43,656 nucleotides of DNA from Pseudomonadota bacterium. GTDB taxonomy: Bacteria; Myxococcota_A; Polyangia; GCA-2747355. The notes below the pieces were generated by a model. The model was not told where the DNA came from. It ran no database searches and saw nothing but the letters and a program-made list of their open reading frames with translations. The translations under genes were made by a program, and so were the position numbers. Shown here one piece after another: positions 34,784 through 43,502 of the stretch (position 1 is its first letter; each line of letters opens with the position of its first letter). Location of the stretch: positions 1 to 43,656 of the forward strand of contig PDPC01000007.1 in NCBI GenBank assembly GCA_002747355.1, written 5' to 3'.

Positions 34784-37753
34784 CTAGCCCATGGGATCTC
34801 CTGTCTCCACGCTGAGCTCGCGCTCGAGCTGCGTCAGCGGATCACGAGAGGTCACCTCGAGCTCGAGAGACTCAAGCACCAGCTCGCGCACGTTGCTGTC
34901 GATCACGCGCTCCGCGGCCTCGCGGCAAGCGCGATCCCATTGGCGCAAGGGATCGGCGAGCTCGGCGATGAAGGTCGGCGTGTCAACGGCCAAGGCGCGA
35001 AAGATCGCGTCGGGCTCGAGGTCGAGGTTGGGTAGCTGTCGAGTGAAAAACTCGTCGATGCGTCCGCCGGAGAGGAAGCCACGAGCGAAGGCGGAGAAGC
35101 GCGCATAGACCTGCTGTCCGAGCAAGGTGCGCTGCTCGGCCAGCACCCGCTCGAGCGCCGCGGCGCGTCGGCCCTGACGGTCACCTTCGGCGACACCGCG
35201 GACCAGCATCTCTCCCTTGTCGTCAAGCGCTCGCAAAACCCGCGTGCGCGAGGTTCGAGCCAAAGCCTCGAAGCCGTCGGTGAGCAGCTCCAGCAAGAAG
35301 TCGCGATCTGCCTGCTCGGCGCGGTGGTTGCCGAGGCGCCAGCGACGCGGACGCACGAAGTCGAGCACCTCGTCGGCGCCACGGCGAAAGACCTCTTCGA
35401 AGCTGGCGTGGAGCAGCCTGCGCTCTTCATCGAGGCGCGGCGCGGCATCCCATTTTTCGAGCAGCTGCGTACGCAGCTCACCAAGGCGCCCGCGGAGCGT
35501 CTCGATCGCCGTCAGCTCGTCGACGATCGCGTCACGCCCCCTCCCGCAGAGCTCACGCAGCTTGCGGCGCGCGGCCCCACGCTTGATCCGCCGGCTTCGC
35601 GAGAAGATCCGCTGCTCGAGCAGCTCTCGTAGCGTGGGGAAGCGGCTCTCGGCGAGGGCGTCCTGATCATCGAGGAGCTGGGCCCTCAGGGCGCCACGGG
35701 CCGAGACGGGCACGACGGCCTCGCAGAGCTCGGAGAAGCTCTTCTCCAGGTGGGTGACCACCTGGGCGAGCTCTTCGTCGCCGAGGCGGTCGACCTTGTT
35801 CAGCACGCCAACGGTCTTCTTGCGCTGCTTCTGCAGAAGCTCGAGGGCGAGCTCCTCGGTCTCCTTGCCGGCCTGATCGGCGGCGAAGAGCCAGATCACG
35901 GCGTCGGCTTGCTCGAGGAACTCTCGCGCCGTCTGCTCGTGCTCTTCGACGATCGAGTTCAGCCCCGGGGTGTCGACGACGTTGACCCGCAGCAGGGCCT
36001 CGGCCGGCTCGAGGAGCTCGACCAGTCGCACCTCGCGAGCGCGTTGATGATCGAGGTTGCGGAGAAAGGCGCCGACCTGCTCCCAGGGCAAGAGCTCTTC
36101 GCGGTCGTCACGCCAGATCACGCGGGCGGAGCGCTCCTGGCCGAACTTCAGCACGTTGATCGTCGCCGTGGTCGGCGTGATCCCCATCGGCGCGATCTCT
36201 TCGCCGATCAGGGCGTTGACGAAGGTCGACTTGCCAGTGTTGAACTCGCCCATCACGGCGACCAGCAGGGGGCGGTCGAAGTCTTGCTGGATACGCGCCG
36301 CGGCGCTGGCGAGCTCGGCGGTGGTCGTCCGGCGGGCGAGGAGCTCTTCGACGCGAGCGAAGGTCGGGTAGAGCCCCGCCTCGGCGGAGCGCGCGTCGAG
36401 GCCTAGGCGACAGCGGAAGGCCTCGCGCAGCCAGCTCCGCGCGACCTCGGAGGTGGGCCGTAGGCGCAGCGCCGAGCGCAGAGCGGCGATCTGAGCGTCG
36501 AGGGGGGTTCCCTGGCCAGGGGGGGAGCTCGGGCTGTCTTCGCTCTGCGCTTGCTCGGCGTAGAGCAAGGCCAGCGCCATTCGCCCCTCAAAGCGCTCTT
36601 CCGTGGCCAGGGAGCGCGCAACAAGCTGCATCGCCTCGCTCGCCTCTGCGCGCGTCGCGACCGCACATCCTGCGAGGACCAGCGCGTCGTCGGGTCGTGT
36701 CGCGCGCAGGCGGGTCGCCAGCGCACCGAGCTCCTCGAGCGCCGCCTCTCTCTCGCTCGGCCTCGAGCTGAAACCATCCTTCGTCGTGGAGACCGGCGGC
36801 GGTAGCTGGGCGAAGAGCAAGCTGAGGAGCTCGGCTTCGATCATCTCGCGCTGAGCTTCATCTCCAGCGCGGCTCGCGGCGACCCGCAGGTGCTCGGCGG
36901 CGATGCTCCAATCGCCGACGCGCTCGTGGCTGCGGGCCAGCAGCTGGTGCGCCTCGGCGAGGGAGGCGTCGAGCTCAAGGGCGCGCAGCAGGGTCTCACG
37001 GGCGCCGCTGGCGTCACCGCCAGCGAGCTGCGCTCGCGCGAGCAGACAGCGCCCCTTGGCGTCCCGGGGCTCGGCCTCGACCAAGCGCAGGGCCGCCAGC
37101 CGCGCGTCCTCGGGGCGTCCTTCGCGCAGCAGCACCGAGACGAGCGCCTCGAGCACCGCTAGATCGGGCTGTGGCGCCGCCGCCGCGGCAGCCAGGTGAT
37201 GTCCGGCCAACGCGTCCTTGTCATCGGCGGCCAGCGCTCGGCCAAGCAGCCCGACCAACGAGAGGTCGGCGCCACCGGAGGCCGCCACGGCCTTGCGCAG
37301 CTCGCGCACCGCACGCTCAGCCTCGCCTCGCTCGAGAAAGAGTTCACCCATCAGCCCATAGAAATCGTCGAGGAGCTCACGCTCCACCTTCCCGGCCAGC
37401 GCACGCTTGCAGCTCTGCATCGCCGCGTCGTGGTCGCCGAGCTTTTTCTGAGTGCGAGCTAGCAGGGCGAGGGTGGAGATATCGTCGGGGCGCAGCGTCA
37501 GGGCGCGCTCGAAGGCCGAGCGTGCGTCGACGAGCTTCTCTCTGCGCAGCTGGCTCAGACCGAGCAGAGTCCAAGCGCGGATGTGTTCGTCGGAGGCGCG
37601 GGTCACGCGCTCGGCGAGCATCGCGGCCTCGCTGAGGTCTCCCGCCTCGTAGGCCGTGCGAGCTCGTTTGTAGAGCTCGGCTACCTCATCGGCGATGGAG
37701 AGATCGTCGACGAGATCCCCCAGCTTCTGTCCGATGCGATCGAAGATGCTCAT
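34784..37753 (-). CDS. TPR-dynamin-like GTPase
   Basis: 989 residues. The N-terminal ~450 are TPR-like helical repeats (e.g. AYEAGDLSEAAMLAERV, AWTLLGLSQLRREKLVDARSAFERAL). A dynamin-type GTPase domain follows: P-loop GEFNTGKS (502-509), switch I GITPTTATI (524-532), DTPG (594-597) and NKVD (652-655). The C-terminal ~300 residues are helical, like the stalk of bacterial dynamin-like proteins, but no membrane segment is evident. It is therefore probably the soluble partner of the related, membrane-anchored GTPase encoded two genes upstream. Bacterial dynamins often work as such pairs in membrane remodelling; the substrate membrane here is unknown. Confidence 0.85.
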   Translation of the reverse strand: MSIFDRIGQKLGDLVDDLSIADEVAELYKRARTAYEAGDLSEAAMLAERVTRASDEHIRAWTLLGLSQLRREKLVDARSAFERALTLRPDDISTLALLARTQKKLGDHDAAMQSCKRALAGKVERELLDDFYGLMGELFLERGEAERAVRELRKAVAASGGADLSLVGLLGRALAADDKDALAGHHLAAAAAAPQPDLAVLEALVSVLLREGRPEDARLAALRLVEAEPRDAKGRCLLARAQLAGGDASGARETLLRALELDASLAEAHQLLARSHERVGDWSIAAEHLRVAASRAGDEAQREMIEAELLSLLFAQLPPPVSTTKDGFSSRPSEREAALEELGALATRLRATRPDDALVLAGCAVATRAEASEAMQLVARSLATEERFEGRMALALLYAEQAQSEDSPSSPPGQGTPLDAQIAALRSALRLRPTSEVARSWLREAFRCRLGLDARSAEAGLYPTFARVEELLARRTTTAELASAAARIQQDFDRPLLVAVMGEFNTGKSTFVNALIGEEIAPMGITPTTATINVLKFGQERSARVIWRDDREELLPWEQVGAFLRNLDHQRAREVRLVELLEPAEALLRVNVVDTPGLNSIVEEHEQTAREFLEQADAVIWLFAADQAGKETEELALELLQKQRKKTVGVLNKVDRLGDEELAQVVTHLEKSFSELCEAVVPVSARGALRAQLLDDQDALAESRFPTLRELLEQRIFSRSRRIKRGAARRKLRELCGRGRDAIVDELTAIETLRGRLGELRTQLLEKWDAAPRLDEERRLLHASFEEVFRRGADEVLDFVRPRRWRLGNHRAEQADRDFLLELLTDGFEALARTSRTRVLRALDDKGEMLVRGVAEGDRQGRRAAALERVLAEQRTLLGQQVYARFSAFARGFLSGGRIDEFFTRQLPNLDLEPDAIFRALAVDTPTFIAELADPLRQWDRACREAAERVIDSNVRELVLESLELEVTSRDPLTQLERELSVETGDPMG

Positions 37754-37783
37754 CTCTTCTTTCTCCTCAATACCGTCGGCGGC

Positions 37784-38497
37784 TCATGGTGATCGGCGAC
37801 AGGGAAAGAGCTCGCGCAAGGGGGCCTCTGGGTTCGCGCTCCGAGGCGGTCGCGCGCGCAGCCGATCGAGATCGGTGCTGCCGCAGCGTCGCGATGGCTC
37901 CACCAGGTCGGCGGCCTCCAGCAGCGCCAGACCGCGCGCCTCAGCGTACGCGAGGGCGCCGAGCAGGGCGTCGCGCTCGTCTCCGATGAAGAGCGAAAAG
38001 AGCGAAGGCTCGGAGGCTCGTGTCTGCTCGAGCGCCTCGAGACCCGCCCGCAAGCCTTCGAAGCGCGTGGGCGACCACAGACCGCTGGCGCTGTAGTTGC
38101 CGTCGAGGCGCCCACCTGTGCGGTCGAGCTCCCGCGCCTGCTCGAAGACCTCTCCGATCGGCGTGACGCCGCCGAAGTCGGGCAGCCGCTCGGCGGCGAA
38201 GCTCAGCGCCGAGGCGCCGCCGTAAAAGAAATCGTGGCGGTAGCCCGCCACCGCGGCGCAGACGAGCGCGAGCGTCCGGCCGAAGGGAAGGTCAGCAGCG
38301 CGGCCCCCCTCGACCGTTTCGCGCCAGCCAGCGAAGGGAGCGTAGAGCGCCTCGAGGACGAAGCGCCGTTTGCCCTCGTCGTCTGGGCAGAGCTCTGTCG
38401 CGCGCTCCTCGGCCAGCGCGGGAGCGCTCCAGACATCGAAGACGAAGCGCTGCAGGTCTGCCGGGTCGACCGGATGAAAGGTGATGTCGTAGGGCAT
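37784..38497 (-). CDS. hypothetical protein between two dynamin-like GTPase genes
   Basis: 237 residues; I do not recognise the family. It begins MPYDITFHPVDPADLQRFVF and contains a distinctive middle (AGYRHDFFYGGASALSFAAERL) and GNYSASGLWSPTRFEGL, and ends in an Arg/Pro-rich tail. There is no signal peptide or membrane helix, so it is probably cytosolic. It lies 12 nt after one GTPase gene and 30 nt before the other, so it is surely cotranscribed. Its position suggests an accessory or adaptor role for the GTPase pair, which is inference from context. Confidence 0.7.
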   Translation of the reverse strand: MPYDITFHPVDPADLQRFVFDVWSAPALAEERATELCPDDEGKRRFVLEALYAPFAGWRETVEGGRAADLPFGRTLALVCAAVAGYRHDFFYGGASALSFAAERLPDFGGVTPIGEVFEQARELDRTGGRLDGNYSASGLWSPTRFEGLRAGLEALEQTRASEPSLFSLFIGDERDALLGALAYAEARGLALLEAADLVEPSRRCGSTDLDRLRARPPRSANPEAPLRELFPCRRSP

Positions 38498-38509
38498 CGG
38501 CGCCCGCGC

Positions 38510-40312
38510 TCAGGCGTTCGCGGGGGCGCCGCCAGAAGCCGCAGGCGGCGGCTCGCCGCCCTCTGCCGACCGCCAGAGTTGCTCGCGAAGCGCGTCGAGG
38601 GCCGAGTCGAGCTCGGCGAGCTCGCCCGCGCGGGTGTCGAGCGCGGCGGAGGCGACGCGAGCGTCCGCCGCGTGAGAGCGACGCTCGGCCAGCGCGCGGT
38701 CGAGGACCTCGCTGATCCCCCGATGCAGCGTCTGGCCAGCGCTGGCGATGAAGTCCTGCAGCCGCTCGACGAAGCGCTCGATGATCTCCTCGAAGCGCGG
38801 CCCGATCGCCTCGCCTGCGCGGCGCACGGCCTCTGGGGCTTGCTTCTTCGCCTGCTTTTTGATCTGGCCGCCGACCTTCTCGCGTAGCACCACCGCAAGA
38901 AGCGGCGCGGCGATGGTCAGCAGGCCGCCAACGAAGGCGTTGACGAAGAGAAAGACCGTGGTGCCCAGCGCGCCGAGGGCGAAGACGCCGGCGTCGTATT
39001 TCAGCGTGTCGACCTGCAAATCGACGCGGGTCTCGGCCGCCGCGAGGTTGCTCGCTACGGCGTCGAGGGTCGCGTGGATGTTCTCGTTGGCGACCTGGAT
39101 GATCTCCTCAGCGAGGTGCTCGAGCATCTCGCCGACCTTGTCGCCCTCGAACTCGGCCCACTCTTTGAACTTATCCTGGATGAAGAACTGGAGGTAGCGT
39201 TTCACCTCCTGCGCGTCGACCGCGTCGATCTGCTGCGGGAGGGCCTCGGAGAAGCGTCCGACGAACTGGCGCAGGTCATGGCGCACGGTCGCCTTCACCG
39301 CCTCGCCCTCGTTCTTGACCCGCTGGGTCAGCTCGTCGAGGTTGGCTCGCGACCCCTCGAGCTGGCGCCGCACCTCGGCGACGCGCTGGTCCAGCTCCTC
39401 CACCGACAGCTCGAGGCTGCCGCGCTTGATGCCGATGCTCGACCTCAGGTAGCCGATGGTGCGCTTGGCGTCGTTGGCCGCGTTGTCGAGCAGCACGCGT
39501 CCGCGCTCCTCGTGGAGGAAGCGCTGCAGATAGGCCAGCAGTGGCGCCATGCCGCTGTTCTCCGTGTCGCCCTCGATGTGCCGCCTGGCCGAGAGCGAGA
39601 AGATCTGCGGATCTGGGAGCACCGCGGCGAGGTGCTCCTCAGCGAAGGCCAGCGCCTGCGCGCGCTCCTCCTCGTCGATTAGATCGGTCTTGCCAAGCAC
39701 GAAGATCAGCTTGTCGCGGTTGCGCTTGAGCAGCCGGCGCTGGATGAACGAGCGCTCGCTCAGCTTGAGCACCTGCGTGCTGTCGAGCAAGAAGATCACG
39801 GCGTCGGCACGGGGGATGTAGCTGTAGGTCACCTCGGCGCGGGCCTGGTTGATGTCGTTGACGCCGGGAGTGTCGACGAGCGTGATCCGATCGCGCAGCA
39901 GCTCCGACGGGTAGGCGAGCTCGACGTAGCGGATCTCGTCGGAGACGTGCTCGCCTTCGAGGGTGACCCACTCGGCGAGCTGCTCGGCGGAGATCGCTTT
40001 TTCCGAGCCGTCACGTCCCACGACCCGTGCCTTGGCCTGCTCGCCATAGACGATGTGGTTGATCGTCGCGGTGGTCGGCGTGATCCCCACGGGGACCAGC
40101 GACTCGCCGAGCAGCGCGTTGACGAAGGTCGATTTGCCGTGGTTGAACTCGCCGAGGATCACGAGGTTGAAGCGCCCCTCGGCCAGCTTGGGCAGCCGCG
40201 AGCTCTCGATGTCGACCTGCAAAGAGGCCATGCCGAGCTCGTTGGCGATCTGCGCCAGGCGCTCGAGGGTCCGCGTGAGGTCCTGCTTTCGCTGCTGGTA
40301 GTGCTCGAGCAT
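38510..40312 (-). CDS. membrane-anchored dynamin-like GTPase
   Basis: 600 residues from the ATG giving MLEHYQQRKQDL; a longer frame overlaps the protease gene and is not needed. Motifs: P-loop GEFNHGKS (54-61), GITPTTATI, DTPG (147-150) and GKTD (207-210, Gly where Asn is usual in NKxD). A helical stalk follows (about 270-440) and a hydrophobic hairpin at about 460-500 (FALGALGTTVFLFVNAFVGG, LLTIAAPLLAVVL), which would insert in the membrane like the paddle of bacterial dynamins. The start lies 4 nt after the protease stop, indicating translational coupling. Confidence 0.88.
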   Translation of the reverse strand: MLEHYQQRKQDLTRTLERLAQIANELGMASLQVDIESSRLPKLAEGRFNLVILGEFNHGKSTFVNALLGESLVPVGITPTTATINHIVYGEQAKARVVGRDGSEKAISAEQLAEWVTLEGEHVSDEIRYVELAYPSELLRDRITLVDTPGVNDINQARAEVTYSYIPRADAVIFLLDSTQVLKLSERSFIQRRLLKRNRDKLIFVLGKTDLIDEEERAQALAFAEEHLAAVLPDPQIFSLSARRHIEGDTENSGMAPLLAYLQRFLHEERGRVLLDNAANDAKRTIGYLRSSIGIKRGSLELSVEELDQRVAEVRRQLEGSRANLDELTQRVKNEGEAVKATVRHDLRQFVGRFSEALPQQIDAVDAQEVKRYLQFFIQDKFKEWAEFEGDKVGEMLEHLAEEIIQVANENIHATLDAVASNLAAAETRVDLQVDTLKYDAGVFALGALGTTVFLFVNAFVGGLLTIAAPLLAVVLREKVGGQIKKQAKKQAPEAVRRAGEAIGPRFEEIIERFVERLQDFIASAGQTLHRGISEVLDRALAERRSHAADARVASAALDTRAGELAELDSALDALREQLWRSAEGGEPPPAASGGAPANA

Positions 40313-40316
40313 CGCC

Positions 40317-41333
40317 TTACTCCTGCTCGCCTTGGTCGGCCTGCGTCGAAGTGTCGCCGCCACTCGTTTTTGGCTGGGCGCTCTGGGCGCCCATCTTCGA
40401 CTTGCGGTTTTTGCCGAAGATGCGCAGCAGCCGAGAGACCTCGGCGTCGCACCAGTCGAGGCTTTGGCTCACACCGTCCGCCGCCGCGTCGGCCATCGAC
40501 GCCGTACCGGGCGCCTGCTGGGCCTTCTGGTAGAAATGGGTCTGGGCGAAGAAGCGCAGCGCCGCGACGCGTTTGGGCAGATAGGGGTGCGCTTGGGTCA
40601 GCTCGAGTAAGCGTCCCACGCCCTGCTGGCTCTCTTCGAGCTGTTTCAAGTACTCCTCGAGGTCGACGCGATGAGCCAGCTTCTGGCTGCCCAGGGCTAG
40701 CTTGACCAGCGCTTGCTCGGCGAGCTTGGTGTCACCGCAGCAGAGCAGCCCCGCGCGGTCGCAGGTGATCTCGGCGCGTCGGGCCCAGGACTGGAGCGCC
40801 AGTACGGCGGGCTGGATGATCCAGCGCACGAAGACGTTGGCCGAGAACATCAGGTAATAGAGCGCCGTGGTGTAGACGACGTGGTTGTTCTGGATGTGGC
40901 CGCACTCATGGCCGATCACGAAGCGCAGCTCGTCGGCGTCGAGGTGATCGACGAGCACGCCGTTGAGCACGATGTAGGCGTCGTCGGTGGTGCCAAAGGT
41001 GTGGGCGTTGAGGTTGCCGACCTCCGGGGCGATGTAGATCGTGGGCACAGCGATCTGGAGCCGCCGCGCGCAGTCGACGGTGATCTGCTGGATATCTGTG
41101 AACTGACGCTCAGTGACCTTCACCGAGCTGCCGAGGAGCTGGCCCTTGGCCACGTTCTGCCACAGCCGCACCGTGGCCTCGACGGCGAGCTTCACTGGCG
41201 TGATCTTCCCCAGCGTGGCCAGCACCTTCTGATCGCCGGGGTAGGCGTAGACCGCGCCGCCATGCTCGCGGGTCTGCTCGGCGCCTCTGCGTTGGCGGAT
41301 GTAGGCCGCAAAATCCAGGTCGACTTGAGTCAT
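40317..41333 (-). CDS. M48-family membrane metalloprotease
   Basis: 338 residues. The zinc-binding site HECGH (142-146; the family form HExxH) and the third ligand region RRAEITCDRAG (E188, D192) are intact. A hydrophobic stretch after the active site (ALYYLMFSANVFVRWIIQPAVLAL) suggests one or two membrane helices, as in HtpX-like proteases, which degrade damaged membrane proteins. The C-terminal 50 residues are polar and disordered. It is the first gene of the protease-GTPase-unknown-GTPase cluster, preceded by a 9-bp repeat array. Coupling to the GTPase gene suggests a shared membrane-maintenance task. Confidence 0.88.
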   Translation of the reverse strand: MTQVDLDFAAYIRQRRGAEQTREHGGAVYAYPGDQKVLATLGKITPVKLAVEATVRLWQNVAKGQLLGSSVKVTERQFTDIQQITVDCARRLQIAVPTIYIAPEVGNLNAHTFGTTDDAYIVLNGVLVDHLDADELRFVIGHECGHIQNNHVVYTTALYYLMFSANVFVRWIIQPAVLALQSWARRAEITCDRAGLLCCGDTKLAEQALVKLALGSQKLAHRVDLEEYLKQLEESQQGVGRLLELTQAHPYLPKRVAALRFFAQTHFYQKAQQAPGTASMADAAADGVSQSLDWCDAEVSRLLRIFGKNRKSKMGAQSAQPKTSGGDTSTQADQGEQE

Positions 41334-41362
41334 CGGCGCTGTCGCTCCTGCGTGTCGTCATC

Positions 41363-41398
41363 AACGGGTACAACGGGTACAACGGGTACAACGGGTAC
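41363..41398. repeat. 9-bp tandem repeat, 4 units, in the protease leader
   Basis: AACGGGTAC four times without mismatch, starting 30 bp upstream of the M48 protease start codon. It is outside any credible reading frame and could affect expression. Confidence 0.9.
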
Positions 41399-41522
41399 GG
41401 GCGGGGCGAGGGCCGATCCGCCCGGGCGCGCAAACGATACTGCGCCAGCTGAGCCATGTCGATGCGCGGGATCGACCCTAGCAGCGAGCGGGTTCTCCGG
41501 CGTTGCATGCAGAGGTCAGAAG

Positions 41523-42491
41523 CTACTGTTTTTCTGTGAGCTGATCGGCTATGTCGTCGGCGAGGCCCACGTCACGCCGGAAGACCACGAGCGCGATCAC
41601 GCCCACGACCACCGCGAACCACAGCGTGCAGAGCCGCACGAGCAGCGTCGCAGCCGCGGCGACGCCTCGGCTGACTCGCCCCAGATACGAAAGCAGGCCG
41701 ACCATCCCGCCGTCGGTCAGGCCCAACCCACCTGGTGTGGGCAGGCCGCCGATGGTGGAGGCGGCATAGACGAAGGTCGACAGCAGCAAGGAGACCTCCG
41801 TGTTGGGGAAACCGCCGAGGATGAGGTAGGTGCCAAGACACTCGAAGAACCAGGAGACGATTGAGAGCGTGACGGCGACGAACAAGGGCCCTGGGCGCAG
41901 GAGGCGGGCGGAGCTCTCGTAGAAGGCTTCGAGCTTGTCGGCGATCTTCGAGAGCCCGGGGAGGCGGCCGGCGAAGCGCACCAAGGGCAGTGAGAGGGTA
42001 CGTGAGCTGACGACGACCAGGAGCAGCAGTACGCCACCGCCGACGATCGCCATCGGGATCAGGCCCCGCCTCCAGGTCATCACGCCGGTGCTCATGAGCA
42101 GGAGCAGCGCGATCAAATCGGTCAACCGCTCGGCGATCACCACCGGCGCGGTCTGCGCCATCGGCACACCCTGAGCCTCGCGGAGGAGATAGGATTTCAA
42201 GAGCTCGCCAACCTTGCCCGGGGTGACGACCATCGAGAGTCCGCCGAGAAAGATCGTCAGGTTGCGTCGTGTTGGCACCTTCAGCGCGAGACAGCGCAGG
42301 TAGTAGGTCCACTTCGCGTAGCGCAGGGCGTAGTTTCCGAGCGTCAGGCCGAGCACCGGCGCGAAGAGCCAGAACCGCCAGGACGCCAGAGAGCGCGAGA
42401 GCTCATCAACGCCGATCACGATCGTGCCGATCGCGTAGATCCCGACCCCAAGGGCGAGGCCGATCAGCAGGCGTCGAAAGAGGCGATTCAT
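41523..42491 (-). CDS. YbhN/UPF0104-family integral membrane protein
   Basis: 322 residues with about eight hydrophobic segments (e.g. LLIGLALGVGIYAIGTIVIG, FWLFAPVLGLTLGNYAL, VVIAERLTDLIALLLLMSTG, LFVAVTLSIVSWFFECLGTY). Conserved family elements include GGLSMVVTPGKVGELLKSYLL, the PGKxGE motif of the lysylphosphatidylglycerol-synthase transmembrane superfamily, and GLPTPGGLGLTDGGM. It lacks the soluble aminoacyl-transferase domain of MprF. Members are proposed lipid flippases; the substrate is unknown. It is divergent from the response regulator at 42588 and could start the leftward operon. Confidence 0.88.
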   Translation of the reverse strand: MNRLFRRLLIGLALGVGIYAIGTIVIGVDELSRSLASWRFWLFAPVLGLTLGNYALRYAKWTYYLRCLALKVPTRRNLTIFLGGLSMVVTPGKVGELLKSYLLREAQGVPMAQTAPVVIAERLTDLIALLLLMSTGVMTWRRGLIPMAIVGGGVLLLLVVVSSRTLSLPLVRFAGRLPGLSKIADKLEAFYESSARLLRPGPLFVAVTLSIVSWFFECLGTYLILGGFPNTEVSLLLSTFVYAASTIGGLPTPGGLGLTDGGMVGLLSYLGRVSRGVAAAATLLVRLCTLWFAVVVGVIALVVFRRDVGLADDIADQLTEKQ

Positions 42492-42529
42492 CCCGAGGAA
42501 TGTCCGCTATTGTGCCGCTGTGTCAAGGG

Positions 42530-42558
42530 TTGACGGCCGCGGAGCTTGCCCCGATGAT
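42530..42558 (+). promoter_or_regulatory. putative sigma70 promoter of the response regulator
   Basis: TTGACG (42530-42535), a 17-bp spacer and GATGAT (42553-42558), about 30 bp before the ATG at 42588. Consensus match only; it lies in the 96-bp divergent interval shared with the YbhN-like gene. Confidence 0.4.
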
Positions 42559-42587
42559 TAGCCACGACCTGGGTAGGAGAAGAGGTC

Positions 42588-42974
42588 ATGGCCGATGAGC
42601 CGAAGACAACCGTGTTGGTGGCCGACGACGATCCCGAGATCCGCACGCTCTTGACGCTGCGCTTGAAGAGGGCTGGCTACGAGGTTTTCGACGCCTCCGA
42701 CGGCGAGCAGACCCTAGCGGCGGTTCGCGAGCACAAGCCCGACCTCGTGGTCCTCGACGTGATGATGCCGGGCAAGAATGGCTGGGAGGTCGCCAAGGAG
42801 CTGCGCAAAGATGACGAGCACGCCGACCTCGGCATCGTGATGCTCACGGCGATTGGCGAGCGCATCAACGAGATGACCTCACCCCTCTACGGTGCCGACG
42901 AGTACGTTGACAAGCCCTTCGAGTTCGCTGACCTCGAGGCGAAGCTGCAGCAGGTCTTGGCTTCGAAGGGCTAG
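42588..42974 (+). CDS. single-domain response regulator
   Basis: 128 residues, a CheY-like receiver only. The acidic pair is in LVADDDPE, the phospho-acceptor is D57 (LVVLDVMMPGKNG), there is Thr87 in VMLTAIG, and the conserved K109 in DKPF. No output domain follows, so it must act through protein contacts or as a phosphorelay intermediate. No histidine kinase gene is in the window. AGGAGA lies about 7 nt before the ATG. Confidence 0.93.
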   Translation: MADEPKTTVLVADDDPEIRTLLTLRLKRAGYEVFDASDGEQTLAAVREHKPDLVVLDVMMPGKNGWEVAKELRKDDEHADLGIVMLTAIGERINEMTSPLYGADEYVDKPFEFADLEAKLQQVLASKG

Positions 42975-42986
42975 CCTCTACGACCA

Positions 42987-43433
42987 TCACGACATCGCGC
43001 AGCTGAGCAGGCGCCCTGCGAAAAGCAGGAAGAGCGAAAGCGCGCCGAGCGCCATCCAGAGCTTGGAGCTCGAGCGTCGCGGCGCTGCGCTCTCGGGGGA
43101 GAAGCCCATTCGAACGACCCCGGCGCTGGTCTCGAAGCGCGCCTCGAGCTCGTCGAGGTCGGCCTTGGTGAGGGTGCGCGTCTGCTGGGGGTCGAAGACG
43201 GTCAGCGCGTATCGTTCGCCCAACTCGAGCGCCAGCTCTCCGAGCTCACGACAGCGCGAGGTCGGAGCGTCGAAGGGGAGGCCGAGGTCGACGCCGCGCA
43301 GCTGGCCTCCTTCGTCTCGGTAGGGGTCGAGGGTCAGCTGACGCGCGTCAGCGAGCTCGACGAGAGCCAAGAGCGTCTCATCGTCGAGATCATCTTCGTC
43401 GCCGACCCGGCGTAGGAAGAGCTCGTAGCGCAA
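42987..43433 (-). CDS. tail-anchored hypothetical protein
   Basis: 148 residues, family not recognised. The N-terminal ~120 residues are acidic and soluble (MRYELFLRRVGDEDDLDDET, LDLGLPFD-like segments). A single C-terminal hydrophobic helix (LWMALGALSLFLLFAGRLL) would anchor it in a membrane. The frame starts at TTG and no ribosome-binding site is obvious, so the true start may differ. It converges on the response regulator gene with a 12-bp gap. Some shadow ORFs cover the same region on the other strand, but this frame has the better composition. Confidence 0.65.
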   Translation of the reverse strand: MRYELFLRRVGDEDDLDDETLLALVELADARQLTLDPYRDEGGQLRGVDLGLPFDAPTSRCRELGELALELGERYALTVFDPQQTRTLTKADLDELEARFETSAGVVRMGFSPESAAPRRSSSKLWMALGALSLFLLFAGRLLSCAMS

Positions 43434-43445
43434 GGCGAGGCCGCT

Positions 43446-43498
43446 AGTCCTAGTTCGAGCAGTCCCAGTTCGAGCGCTCGAGCAGTCCCAGCTCGAGC
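43446..43498. repeat. 15-bp tandem repeat next to element D
   Basis: AGTCCTAGTTCGAGC, AGTCCCAGTTCGAGC, a partial GCTCGAGC and AGTCCCAGCTCGAGC follow one another. A last AGTCCTAG supplies the CTAG at which palindromic element D begins. The repeats are imperfect and lie upstream of the tail-anchored protein gene. Confidence 0.8.
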
Positions 43499-43502
43499 AG
43501 TC

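Noticed and set aside
40713-41864. 383-codon plus-strand frame over the M48 and YbhN-like genes
   Set aside because: It crosses two well-supported genes on the opposite strand and has no recognisable domain.
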